Shown here piece by piece: positions 11,990 to 22,777 of a stretch of DNA of 47,134 nt. The position numbers and the translations under genes were made by a program. The notes beneath the pieces are model-generated. The model was not told the origin of the DNA. It was given only the letters and a program-made list of their open reading frames with translations, and did not search any database. This DNA comes from Fragilariopsis cylindrus CCMP1102 (lineage: Eukaryota > Bacillariophyta > Bacillariophyceae > Bacillariales > Bacillariaceae), in NCBI GenBank assembly GCA_900095095.1, contig FMBT01000150.1:1-47134 (forward strand), given 5' to 3'. Every line of letters begins with the position of its first letter. Positions within the stretch are counted from its first letter, which is position 1.

Positions 11990-14900
11990 CGTATTGATAT
12001 CATCATTCTTCTTGTCTGTCGCTATTGGTTACTCGATTTGTGAAGTAGGTTTGATGTTGCTGCTCGCTCTGATACACTGTGTATTTGTGTATTTGATCGT
12101 TCAATTTGTTTGTTTTCTTTCTCTTGTTTTATGCTGGTATCATTGAATTTTCCAGTAGAGTTTGATGTCGTTGTTCTTGTTTTTTGAAGGTTGTCAACGC
12201 ATATCTTTGTCATACTGGATCCGCGAAAGCGAGTCTGGCGCGCGATAAATAAAATCTTGCGAGCGTGGGGGACATGGGAAATTTCAACGCGACCAAGTAA
12301 ATATTTCGGCACGATAAAATTAAACACGATAAAGAATGCTACTACACTAGTATTTACAAAAAAATCAACGCTAAATTCAACCCTTAAATAACACGTAAAA
12401 AGCACGAAGAGAATTTAACCAGTAGAAAGCACTAGTAAAAGAACTGTGAATCAAAATTAAATTTTCAAAGTAATTACACTGCTAAATTACATGTCATTTC
12501 TTAAGTGAAAATAACTACCCTTAGTACCGTGGTACTGTTACGCTCCACAAGGTACTGTACTCCTCAAAAGATCTTTCACCAGGATGGAAGTGCAAATAGC
12601 TATGTTAGATACTATGCCTTGTTTGAGAATGCATCCCAGTGAAGCAAACCAAAAAAAATGCGATGAATCACACAACATCATACACATATCTAAATAAATA
12701 TTCTTCTGTGTTTTGCGGCGCAGACATAGGTTTGGTAACATACGGAGAAAAAACACTAGATAGTATGCAGTGATTGTGTATGCATCCTAACAAAACCCTA
12801 CAAAATGTAACGCCATGAACAATCAGCCTGTAGTGCAACTATAGATAGGGTAATCAATAATAGATAAAGATAGCTCTAGTTTAGTATCTGTATTTTAAAA
12901 GGTAATATGCTAGTGATAACTGGTTTATGATGAAGTTAGACATGAGTTGTTGGTATTTTGTTTTCATCATCCTCCCCATCATCTCACTGTTTCTTCACTG
13001 AAGAATTCAAGTTCAATTTATGATGGGTCCTGTGTGAGGTTTTTGTGGTAGCCACTGCACTGTGTCACGAACATTATGACATTTGTGCACGTTGCTTCTT
13101 CACAACAACAAAAGATATAAAGCTGATTAGTGTGGGGCTGACAATTGATGAGAGATGATATGTTGTTTACACATTGTGTCACCTTGTCTCTCATTATTTA
13201 TTGTAGAATTTATGCAATAGGTAAGTAATAATGGTCAAGTTAATAAGCTATCAGTGTATAAAATACAAATCCATATATCCATAGTATCTTCAAGCATTAT
13301 GTAATCATAACAACCAAACAATAACCTCATAACAACAACAGGGTTGCAATTATTGTATCTCAACACTTTTAACTATTAATAATTTAAGCTTTTTCCTTTG
13401 TTAATTTTATCATTGGTACCACTGCTATATTTGATATCTTAAGCATTTACAGTATGGTTGATACTGTTATAGTAAATTGCTGTACTGTAGATGGTGTAGT
13501 AAGTTAGATATAGTGTTAGCTGGGCTTGCTACTTGAAGTGAGTGCTATCTGCTAGCTAGCTAGCTAGCTGCTAGTAGTACAGTGCACTATTTTTTATTGG
13601 CTTTGTCGCACGCACCAGAATTTTTTTGAGGTTGAATTTTTCAGTTTTACCCACAAATAACAGGGGTTGAATAATCAACTTTTCAAACAACCATGGGTGG
13701 ATTATTTACTATGAAATCCATCATCCTGCGCAGGGGGTATCAATTTTTTTTACAGGGCTATCGTGGAAAAATACAACCACGGTTGAATTTTGTATATAAT
13801 ACAGTAGTACTGTAATATACCGCATACAGTAGTATAGTATTATAAATCAAATTTTACAGTAGAGGGAAATTGTTCCAACAACCTGCCATTAATATGGTCC
13901 TCTTTATTGAATGCAAACTTTGATGGTTTTTAGATATAAACTCCCAATACCATCAAATAGTCTTGTCTTTAGAGCGAATTCAAATCACCTGGAGGAATGA
14001 ATTTGTGTTTTGGAAGTATTTCCAAGGTTTTGTTGATGGTGTATTGTCTGTGAAGCAAGTAAGCCACTTAGTTAGTAACAGTATTCATTGGAGGAGGTCT
14101 CGTACTATACAACTCTTTTTGTGTTCTACAACAAATGCAGAATTATTCCTCAGGAATGTTGATCATCGGCATGAACAGGAGCAATTGATGAACACCCCTG
14201 TCTGAGTGAGTGATCCTCATATTACTCAGCAGAACTGTGATGATCTGTATCAGAAAGATAACAAGAATTTGGATCATTGCTATTCAAATTTAACACAGGG
14301 TAAGAGTTTTTGTGTAGAGCCAGCTAACGCTACACCACCAAATTTGGTGGGGTCAAAATGCATCTGAAAAATGTGGAAAGTAATAAAGGGGGAGCAAAAT
14401 AGAGAAAGAACTAATTGGTACCCTTCTAACTGTTGTTGGGTTGGTTTACGATGAAATTACTACAGTAGTCTCGAGGAACACTCCCCAAAGCTACATTTAT
14501 TTTTTCTTCTTATGCTTTTTATGTGTCAATTGGTGATTCAAAATTACTGTAGCTGAAAGGAATCTTAACAAAAAAATATGTTTTTAAGTGCATGCCTTCT
14601 TTCTCGCGCACAAAGTTTGAAACGGTTGAAGAGATGAACGGAAAACTGAACGAGTCGTTGTTACTAACTGAGGATTTCAATACAAGAACAAAAAACCCGG
14701 GAAGAAGGCGCCACTCTTTTATTTACATACTGTAACACATACTAGACGATACCCGATTGCATACCCGTGCACTACTGCCTAGCTACTGCTACTAACTTAG
14801 CTATTAGGTTGTTGTACTCCGTCAAGAAGATGAGTAAAACGACATAACTGTACATGCGGGACAAGCCTTCTCAAGCCCACATCCTTCACAGTCACTCTCC

Positions 14901-15045
14901 CTTCGCGTACTAGTAGTATATTTGAGGAGTTCTTAACCAGAATTTGTCCCAAATAGATTACAAAATATATACAACCATCAACAGTCTCGCTATTGGCATA
15001 GATCGAGCTCAACGAATATATCGGTAATCATCACACTATATCATC
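11990..15045. other. Long gene-poor divergent spacer
   Basis: Three kilobases without a gene I can support, between the antiporter start (-) and the secreted Lys-rich gene (+). It is AT-rich with many TACTGTA/TACAGTA words (for example 13445-13490, 13799-13865 and 14459), a GCTAGC tandem block near 13552-13570, a perfect 16-bp palindrome at 14335-14350, and repeated GGTTGAAT words between 13630 and 13795. Open frames at 12022-12405 (-), 13963-14205 (+) and 14797-15012 (-) lack domains, splice context or sensible composition. A diverged mobile-element remnant cannot be excluded. Confidence 0.5.
14335..14350. repeat. Perfect 16-bp palindrome
   Basis: CCACCAAATTTGGTGG is its own reverse complement. 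It lies alone in the spacer upstream of the secreted Lys-rich gene. A dimeric factor site or a cruciform is possible, but no other copy was noticed in the window. Confidence 0.5.
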
Positions 15046-15675
15046 ATGGCGCTACAACAGCATTATTCTTGTTGTAAACAGCAATTGGTGTTCGTATTGC
15101 TCGTCATCGTTGGAAGTTGTTTGTTATTCGCTGCTGCTCATCAGGAGGAAGAACACCAACGTTATTCAAAACCACGTCGTTTACGTGATCGTTCACAACT
15201 ATATCAAGTGATTGATGATCCTAATAACACAAATAAGCGTGGACTTTTAAATGATGTGCTTGATGAAACAACAGCAGTAGAATTCCAACAACACAAGCAA
15301 CAACAACGTCGACTTAAATCAGAAAAAATCATTAAGAAAGTCGAAAAGGCTGTGTACAGTAAGGAAGCGAAAAGTGATAAAGCATCGAAGGTATATGGTA
15401 GGAAGTCTGTGAAGAGTAAATCTGAAAAGGTTGGTAAGGTCGAGAAGGGTCAATTTGCCAAAAAGTTCCAAAAACGAGGTGGTAGTAAATCTGAAAAGGA
15501 AAGTAAGGGTCAATTTGCAAAAAAGTCTTTTAAACGAAGTAAAAATGAAAAGGAGATGAATTCGAAGTCCGTAGGACTAAAACTCAAGAAGGCCGTCCGT
15601 CAAGCACCTTCACTTGATACGATGGAGGGTATGATGTTGTTGAGTATGTCAATGGATTTCTCTATGAGTATGTAA
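15046..15675 (+). CDS. Secreted Lys/Ser-rich silaffin-like protein
   Basis: A 209-residue single-exon protein. Residues 12-32 form a hydrophobic signal peptide ending near AAA-HQEE. RRL tripeptides occur at 44-46 and 88-90, matching the RXL-type processing signals described for diatom biosilica proteins. Residues 91-185 are a basic, serine-containing domain packed with KxxK units (KSEK at 91, 125 and 148, KSDK at 109, KASK at 112, KVEK at 131, KESK at 151, KNEK at 166). It includes two copies of GQFAKK (135 and 155), each followed by a basic KR end. Cysteine is absent after the signal peptide. The C-terminus has alternating Met-Ser (SMSMDFSMSM). In silaffins, clustered lysines with phosphorylatable serines direct proteins to silica vesicles. 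Identity as a silaffin-like protein is inferred from composition and targeting, not homology; another acidic-surface-binding secreted protein is possible. The frame is clean and the codon pattern is regular. Confidence 0.75.
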   Translation: MALQQHYSCCKQQLVFVLLVIVGSCLLFAAAHQEEEHQRYSKPRRLRDRSQLYQVIDDPNNTNKRGLLNDVLDETTAVEFQQHKQQQRRLKSEKIIKKVEKAVYSKEAKSDKASKVYGRKSVKSKSEKVGKVEKGQFAKKFQKRGGSKSEKESKGQFAKKSFKRSKNEKEMNSKSVGLKLKKAVRQAPSLDTMEGMMLLSMSMDFSMSM

Positions 15676-16693
15676 AGAGGCTCGATTATGATATACTGTC
15701 TACTACTATTAGTAGATTGAGACAGTCGAGGAACAACTCTATTCGGATCGAGCGAGTATGTGTGTATGTATATATATAATGTGATACTATATATAATCAC
15801 TAAAAGATACATACTAATATTTTCCAACCACAACGTACTACTAATCCCACGACGCACGCTTTGTTCGCACTGTTGTCATGGTGTCATGCATTCAGTATGA
15901 TATCGAGAATTGTCATTATTTGAAAAGAAACTTAATTATTTTTTATTTAAAACTATCATTTTTATCTGATTATGTATCTCTGTTCATTCCATTTCTCAAT
16001 TCATTCTTATTTTCACTCTATTAGTACTGTGAACAGTGTAGTAGTGTAGTAGATCAGCCTATATAGTAAATACTTCCTATTAGTAGCAGCCCAGCGCCAC
16101 TCGCTGGCTATTCTGCTGTTAAGAAATTCCTCTAATCCTAAACAAGAGGAGTTCGATAACTAGATCTCCCAATTGGCGGTCGATTGAAAAGGTTCTAGTA
16201 AACATAATTCCTAGTTCTCATAGGCCAGCTATTGTACGGTAGTAGTTTACATTACTAGTAGATCAGGAAATCCTTTCAAATAATACAGTACGCATGTAAT
16301 CAATTACTGTACGAGGTTGCGCTGTTTCCATTTCTACTGAGTACGCACTCTCCCGCGAAAAAAAGAAATTTTGTTAGAGCAAAGCTAGCGCTTATCCATT
16401 CCCGCTTAAACTTACGCGCACAAGCCGTATCGCGTTAAGCATCTATATTCGAGCGTTTTCTAAGCGTTAAACTCTTCACTGAAAACCTGGAACCTACAGT
16501 ACTAGGTAAACTATTGTACTATGAAAAACTGAAGCTCACACGGTACTAGGTGTACACTAGGCACTAGGACCCTAGTACATGTACATGTACATGTTCAATG
16601 TATGTGTACATAATTTTAGTAACTATTTTGTAGACTAACTTAGGACTACCCCAGTCAAATAAGAGTTGAATTACTGCATTACAAGAGTAGAGA

Positions 16694-16715
16694 GGGGGGG
16701 GGGGGGGGGGGGGGG
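16694..16715 (+). repeat. G22 homopolymer
   Basis: Twenty-two consecutive G on the + strand, eleven bases before a 7-bp satellite begins. Long pure G runs can form quadruplexes and are hard to sequence, so the exact length is uncertain. Confidence 0.7.
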
Positions 16716-16725
16716 TGTCAAAGAC

Positions 16726-16843
16726 GCTGATTGTTGATTGCTTATTGCTGATTGCTGATTGCTGATTGCTGATTGCTGATTGCTGATTGTTGATTGTTGA
16801 TTGTTGATTGTTGATTGTTGATTGTTGATTGTTGATTGTTGAT
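16726..16843 (+). repeat. 7-bp satellite, two variant blocks
   Basis: A tandem array of a heptamer. A block of about six GATTGCT units (from about 16747) is followed by a block of about eight GATTGTT units. The units differ by one transition and segregate cleanly into two halves, which suggests successive local expansions. It encodes nothing credible: the minus-strand frame across it is only a STINNQQ repeat. Confidence 0.8.
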
Positions 16844-17154
16844 GTTATTTGAACACAAGCAAATAACAATAGTGAAAAGAAAGGCGGGTGGCGACGGGGG
16901 TGGGAATCTAATAAATAATGCTCGATTTTTATTTTCGTAAACTGTTTTCCACGTGGAAGGAATCAGATTACGACATTTCGATTTGTTGTAAAAAGAGAAA
17001 AACTAAAATCAATGTGCAAACAACATAACATCACGATGATATCTTGAATTGGGAGGGAAGAAACAAGAAACCTTGAACAAAATTGTAAAGTAAGCAGAAC
17101 AGAAGGGCGGAAAAAAATTGATAGGCACAAGCAATACTATATATAGCATACACG

Positions 17155-18138
17155 ATGATAAATATTGCTTCGATCCGTTTCCTGATGTGTATAGTTTTGA
17201 CTATCTTCTTATTGACGATTTTTCAGACAGCAATAATTGCACCAGTGTCGGCATCATCATCGTCGGCATCTTTGTTGAAATCAAAACCATTCTGGCGGGA
17301 CAATCGACTTTCCCGATATGTTCAAAATCGTTATGAATCAGCTAGAGAACTCGCTGCGATCGAACAGCAAGTAGAAGATCGTAATGCTAGATGGGTTGCC
17401 TCTTCCAGAGACGGTGCTGAAGCTACCAGCAAACGTCGATTGATTTGTTTACCGCTCGATGAACGATTCGATCCACCCATGGGGATGTTTAGTCACGGGC
17501 ATATCCAAACGGGAGATAAAATATCCCTTCCATCATGCTTTAAGTCGACAATCGAACTAAATAAGGCAGAAGTTCCGTGGTTATTTAAGGTTAGCCGTGT
17601 TGAGAACGACGACGACGACGACGACGGACCGAATACAAGAGTCGGCATAGATGTCGTCTCGAAAGGGTATGCGGCGGAAGCGAATATCAAGGAATTGGTT
17701 GCCGGTCCACTCGATTGTCGTGCTCCTTCCAACTATTGCTTTATGCCCTGGTGGATGATGCGTGCGTTAGGATTGAAGCCGCTTGATCAGGTTGATATCC
17801 AATTAATTACGACAGTTCCACCAGGATCGTTGGTGAAAATTCGTCCTCATTCCTCCGACTTTAGTAAGGATATATCGAATACGCAAGCTGTACTGGAAAC
17901 AGAACTTCGACATTACTCCTCCTTAACGAAGGGTTCGACCATCGCCTTCGACTACAACGGGAAACGATATTGGTTCGACGTGGAAGAGTTACGGTCTGCT
18001 CCGAAAGGTGAAAAGCAACCGATGGTAAAGGTACAAGACTGTGATGTTGCCACTGATTTTTTAGTTGCTAAAGATGTTGTGAAAGAAAAGAAAAGGAAAC
18101 TTGAAGAGGCACGTAGAGCTCGGCAAGAAGCCGAATAG
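17155..18138 (+). CDS. Symbiont-derived Ufd1 with ER signal peptide (SELMA-type)
   Basis: A 327-residue single-exon protein. Residues 8-33 are a strong signal peptide ending near VSA-SSSSASLL; the residue after the predicted cut is Ser, not Phe/Trp/Tyr, which in diatoms points to the periplastidal compartment rather than the stroma. From about residue 120 the Ufd1 N-terminal fold is recognisable: GDKISLPSCFKSTIELN, PWLFKVSR, FMPWWMMRALGLKPLDQVDI, GSLVKIRPHSSDFSKDISN, AVLETELRHYSSLTKGSTI and KRYWFDVEEL. Cytosolic Ufd1 pairs with Npl4 and Cdc48; red-derived complex plastids have a second, relocated set (SELMA) that drives protein import across the periplastidal membrane. The tail after the fold is short (about 30 residues, charged), so most of the usual C-terminal Npl4/Cdc48-binding region is missing. 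Upstream ATGs in other frames are ignored because only this one gives the signal peptide. Confidence 0.82.
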   Translation: MINIASIRFLMCIVLTIFLLTIFQTAIIAPVSASSSSASLLKSKPFWRDNRLSRYVQNRYESARELAAIEQQVEDRNARWVASSRDGAEATSKRRLICLPLDERFDPPMGMFSHGHIQTGDKISLPSCFKSTIELNKAEVPWLFKVSRVENDDDDDDGPNTRVGIDVVSKGYAAEANIKELVAGPLDCRAPSNYCFMPWWMMRALGLKPLDQVDIQLITTVPPGSLVKIRPHSSDFSKDISNTQAVLETELRHYSSLTKGSTIAFDYNGKRYWFDVEELRSAPKGEKQPMVKVQDCDVATDFLVAKDVVKEKKRKLEEARRARQEAE

Positions 18139-18463
18139 AAATGATATAGAAAATATTAATATTAGGTTTTATATTGCATAGATCAATCAGTATTATTATT
18201 TTTGGATCTTTGAACCTGTACGTGAATGTTGGGATTACGTTGCTTGGTATATCGTATTATGTAGGCATTAAAGTAGGCTATATTGTGAAAGATAAAGAGC
18301 ATATGACTATTCTATCGTTTTGTCGGGGGAAATAAAGTAGGCTTAGCATAGTTTAACTTAAATAATAATGCTGTCAATAATAGATCGAATAGAATACCAA
18401 AAAAATTATGTGATTGTACTATTAGTTTATTTTATGAAGTAAAGAACAGAACAGACTAGCTAA
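18139..18463. other. Convergent 3' spacer
   Basis: AT-rich spacer between the Ufd1-like gene (+) and the carrier gene (-). No gene or structured element was recognised. Confidence 0.5.
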
Positions 18464-19565
18464 CTATGTGTCACCCAATCCTCCTCGGAATACATCATAG
18501 GAAACTAATAACAATGCACCTGCAATACTACGTACAATGTTTGGTCCAATACCTAAATAAAATCCCTTTATACCTTCCATTTTGAATATTTTTCTAAATG
18601 CATCCTTTGAATGTTTAAATGTTCTTTCATCGATTGGCCGTCCAGCTTGCATCATTAAACGTCTACGTACTGAATCAATTGGATAACATATTGTTCCAGC
18701 CGTAATGGATACAATTTGTGCAATTCCAAATCGTTCAGCAATGGAAATTTTTGTTAATTCTTGTTCTTCATCGCTGCTACTGGAACTGGAACTGGAACTA
18801 CTACTGTTCTTCTTCTTATTATTATTATTATTATTATATTAGCATTAGTTATTATTTGTTGTTGTTGTTGTTGTTGTCGTCGTATTCGTCGCATATTGCG
18901 TCGTCGTTGATGTATCAGTTCGGTTTTACAAGCATCATATCCACCTAAATGTAATGCACGGTATATAATTATACCAGTTAAGGCAATGCCATATCCTTGA
19001 TACATACCACGGATGCCATCAGTTTTCCATATTGAATGAAATACATCCCTCATCCCCCGAGGATATACTCTATTCGATGAACCAGTATCAAGTGCGAGTC
19101 TAGTTCGCATAAATTCAATTGGATATAGAAGCGTGGTGGTTGTACCACCAGCTAATCCACCTGATAGAAAGCAGATATAATTTGTCCTCGTCTATTTACT
19201 TGTTCTCGTTGTTCTCGCCGTTCTTCTTCGTATGATGATAATGATGAACGATTTATATTAGTGGCAGTACTACTAGTAGTAGTTTTACTACTTGTCATTG
19301 CTATTATTGGTGAAATAATAATGATCGATTTTGATTTGTACCAATCCATTAACATAAAATTAAGCGCAGCACCTCCAGCATGACGAAGTACATTTGGTGT
19401 ATTCCCTCGCCAAAATGCTGTTAATCCACCTTCTGTTGTATAAATATGACGACATACTGTCCATGAATTCAATTGTTGATTATTATTAATTATATTAATA
19501 TTCCTCGTCGTGTTATTACTGGAGAATGTTTCTAATCTCGGTAAAGAGGAGGAAGAAGAGGCTGA

Positions 19566-19597
<32 letters not shown>

Positions 19598-19778
19598 ATG
19601 AAGATAAGGAACCCTGTAGTTGCAGCATCAGTTTGATTCGTTCGATCGGAGCCGTTATGGTTCTTGCAAACGCACCTGCCATTGCTCCAGCAATAGCGTT
19701 TCTCAAAGCGTCACCCGGTGTAGTAGTGGTAGTATTATTATTATTAGTGGTAGCGGGCGACGGAGTTGTCTGTTTCAT
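18464..19778 (-). CDS. ADP/ATP-carrier-like mitochondrial carrier, two frame breaks
   Basis: Member of the six-helix mitochondrial carrier family, nearest in sequence to ADP/ATP translocases. All three repeats are visible. Repeat 1: GAMAGAFARTITAPIERIKL and FWRGNTPNVLRHAGGAALNF. Repeat 2: GGLAGGTTTTLLYPIEFMRT and IRGMYQGYGIALTGIIIYRA. Repeat 3: ICYPIDSVRRRLMMQAG, close to the RRRMMM signature, then GIKGFYLGIGPNIVRS. A Ser-rich insert lies in the first matrix loop and Gln/Asn/Ser repeats lie between repeats 2 and 3. The frame changes near 19165 (a TTT-type run) and again in an AAT microsatellite near 18830. Restoring one base at each gives 438 residues across the span. The substrate is probably adenine nucleotide, but the non-canonical RRRLMM leaves room for another. 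The start at 19778 gives a short Thr/Asn-rich leader before helix 1. Confidence 0.82.
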
Positions 19779-20360
19779 TTCTGCCCTCCTCCTTCCATTC
19801 GGGTCTTGATCGTTTCATTTTGAAAGTTTTATATTAATGTGCGCCGGTATTCTGCTGTTCTGTTACTGTCATTCTCAGCTAATGGATGTCTGCGTTGTGT
19901 CGGTGAGCGACAGTCTTTTTTAGAGATAGAGTCTAGCTAGTTACGATCTAGGCTGATTCGGTTGGTTACGGTAAGTATGATGTGGTACAGCACAGTATGT
20001 TCGATTCTCATCGAAAATCGAAACAAGGACGCGATATCAATTTTCAATTTTAGCGCGCCAAAAATGAAAAATGAGCATAATTGATAATATCCCCCTCCAT
20101 CGCACAGATTCAAGATAAGATTGATTCATTCGATTGATTGATTCATTCATAACCATCAATAGCAATCTCAAATGTGACCATCATACTCAAATACTCATTA
20201 CAGTACATGCCAATCAATTCGAAATTACCACCAAGTCAAAAAAAAAAAAACAAAGCAAAAAAAAAAGCAGATACTGGACAGTAGTTGAAATAACAAACTA
20301 CAGTAACATCATCACAACACCCAGTACCTATATAATAAAAGCGACAACTCTACCGTTATA
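19779..20360. other. Divergent promoter region
   Basis: Shared upstream region of the carrier (-) and the unknown secretory gene (+). It is AT-rich with GATTGATTCATTCATT-like words near 20125-20150, A-rich tracts near 20237-20266 and TACAGTA words at 20206 and 20300. No gene was seen. Confidence 0.5.
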
Positions 20361-22579
20361 ATGTCAATCATCGTGTTATTTCGCAACCATAATATGATAA
20401 ATACATTTGTAGCCGTCTTAGTATTGTTGTTGCTAGCAGAAAAATGGACGATGACAGCAGTAGAGTCAAGAATGCCGACATCGATATCGATACCGATCGA
20501 TGAGTCGTCAATAATAAGACAATCCCGACGACATATACTGGATGGCGATCACGATCATGGGGAGATTATTCTCGCCGGCGACAACGACAACAGCAACGTC
20601 AGTCAACGTCAACAGACTTGTATTGAAGATACCGACATCGTGATGAAAAAAATATTGTTTCGTTATAACTTCCGAGGGGGTGATGCTACTACTGATAATA
20701 GTGAAGAGACAAGTCGAGTCAAGGATTGACGACCGATAATACCCATAACACCAAATCAGTAGTAGTAGTAGTAGGGGGAAAAGATTTGGTGGTGAGTGGT
20801 GGTGGTAAAGCAACAACAGTGGTATCGGTAGGAATCATTGATCTTTCAGGAAGAAGACAAACGAATCAACATCTTTCCACCACTTCCTCCTCCTCTTCTT
20901 CTTCTTCTTCTATCGTTTTGTTAGTTGATGATCACAATGATAATAATACCATCGATGAGACTATATTACAAAAATTGATACTACCTGTCCTCCCTACTGA
21001 GAGGGAGGAGGAAGAAGAAGAAGAAAATACTGGTACTATCGTTAAAAGTCTTGCTCTATTGTGTGATGTTCTGGTAATACAGATTACTGGTAACGAAGAC
21101 GAGAATGGTGATGTTAATTCTCCAAGCACTACTTATCCTTTACCATCGCATTTGATGAACCATATAATACAGGGCAATCGACAACGAAAGTTAGCTGGGA
21201 TGGCAAAAGGAAAACTTTGGATTATGGATACAATAACAACATCCACCGGAAAAGAAGAAGTGCAGTTGCGACGTATTATCAGTAGTAACAACCAAGATGA
21301 AAATGACGAAGAAAAAGAAGAACAAATAGATGATAACCAATGTTACTCTGATAATACAACTTGGTCAACTTTATTTTCCTCCTCTTTTGGAGAGCAGCAG
21401 AATAAAATTTATGATATTCAACAAATAGAAGAATTGTTCACTACTTTGTCACGACAAGTAATAATTCGAACGAATACTAGTCAACAACAGCACTCTACGA
21501 CGTTCAAATCAAAATCAGTTCCGACAGTTCTGGCGAAATATTTAAACATAATAAGAGATGATGATCGAAAAGTACAATCTTTAGTTCAACCTACTGAATT
21601 AGAAAACGACCACAATGACCAACAAAACGACTCCGACAACTCCAGTATCGTCATCTTTCGCTGAAGGAGGAAGGAGAAGTGATATAATTGAAAATCCTAA
21701 TCGAATCCCCCGAAGAAAACTACAACAGAACAACAACAATGCAATCGTCGAAGAGATTATGGGAACTGCTCGTCGGCGGCTAGAAGATTTGGAAACGAAA
21801 ATGCAGGAAAAATTCTTGTTGACGAATCATCATCATCATCATCATCACCATCGCCTTTCAACCCTATGCCTCTTTTGGAATTTGGAAGTTTATTCAAAAA
21901 TATTTTAGATACAACGGAGACACAACTAAGAGAAGAAACAGCAGACAACATGTCTGATAGTTTTCGTCGAGGTATTATCAAAGGAATCGTCGTAGAGGTA
22001 CAACGATTGTACATAGATCAGTTACAGGCACTTCGGAATTATTATGGACAACGATATGAAGCTATTCTTGATGAAGAATTTGACGACGAAAAAGACGACG
22101 GTGATGAAGCTGCCGTAGAACGTAGATGGGCGATTGCGGCCGAACATATGACCACTGCCTTTCAAGCTGCTGCCGAAAATGCCGCCATTCCAGTGAAGTA
22201 TCGAAGCATCGTCGTGAACGATAGTAACAATGATAACGTCAAAAACAACCATCGTCGTGGTGTCTCGTCGTTCGATCACATTGATGCGCTACAGGGTTTG
22301 ATTCGAGATATGATGGAAGCAACAGAACGACGAAAGAACGATCAGACTATATCATCTATGTTAATGGAGGAGGAAGAAGAAGAAGATGACGACGACGAAG
22401 GAAGTACATCCACCACCACTCGCAAACGCAAGCGTCGTGTACCAAAATGGTTGGAACGAATAGCTGCACGAGCTTTTGTATTCGGAGTAAATTACGTTCA
22501 GGGATGGTTGGCCTGGCAAGGCATCAGGAGAGCGGCTATAGAACGCGATCGGAATCAGCCAAAGTTTCCTTTATTTTAA
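20361..22579 (+). CDS. Unknown secretory-pathway protein, frame breaks
   Basis: I do not recognise this gene. Four overlapping open segments (20361-20729, 20726-21664, 21615-21908, 21866-22579) read as one protein of about 739 residues if three frame changes are allowed. The changes are near 20727 (GG run, one missing base), within 21500-21665, and near 21820 (one missing base). It begins with a signal peptide (residues about 12-26, VAVLVLLLLAEKW). A middle part, LALLCDVLVIQIT, and acidic/Ser-rich loops follow. The C-terminal 240 residues are predicted helical: LLEFGSLFKNILDTTETQL, LQALRNYYGQRYEAIL, RRWAIAAEHMTTAFQAAAE, and a conserved-looking end VNYVQGWLAWQGIRRAAIE. A weak resemblance of the helical part to GB1/RHD3-type proteins was considered, but no P-loop is visible. 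The end NQPKFPLF carries no ER-retention signal. Confidence 0.55.
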
Positions 22580-22777
22580 ACGACTATTATTTATTTATCA
22601 TTGACTTATAATTTTGTGCAAGATTTTTCATTTCTTTTCTTCACCGTCAGCAAGTTTCAAATCATATTGGAAGACAGCGAGTCTCAAAAATTCGATTACT
22701 AACATGTTGTACCCGTAATGTCAAATACTTTACACAAATCAAATCAATGTAGCGTGCTAACTTTGGTTGCTGTTCGA

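Larger units (their letters stand above)
15676..17154. other. Spacer with G-tract and 7-bp satellite
   Basis: No gene is supported in these 1.5 kb. Notable content: frequent TACAGTA-type words, an alternating TACATG block near 16573-16592, a run of 22 G at 16694-16715 and a 7-bp tandem array at about 16726-16843. The segment just before 17155 is the upstream region of the Ufd1-like gene. Confidence 0.55.

Noticed and set aside
12022..12405. A 127-codon minus-strand frame upstream of the antiporter
   Set aside because: It ends before the antiporter start, has no domain, and no splice pair joins it to the antiporter; it may overlap 5' UTR.
13963..14205. An 80-codon + strand frame in the long spacer, considered as a transposase remnant
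   Set aside because: No catalytic motif, no terminal repeats and no target-site duplication could be found around it.
15319..15520. Minus-strand frames opposite the Lys/Ser-rich gene
   Set aside because: They are Phe/Leu-rich shadows of Lys codons on the real strand.
16726..16843. Regular short repeats that might suggest a CRISPR array
   Set aside because: Units are 7 bp and contiguous with no spacers, and the genome is eukaryotic; it is a simple satellite.
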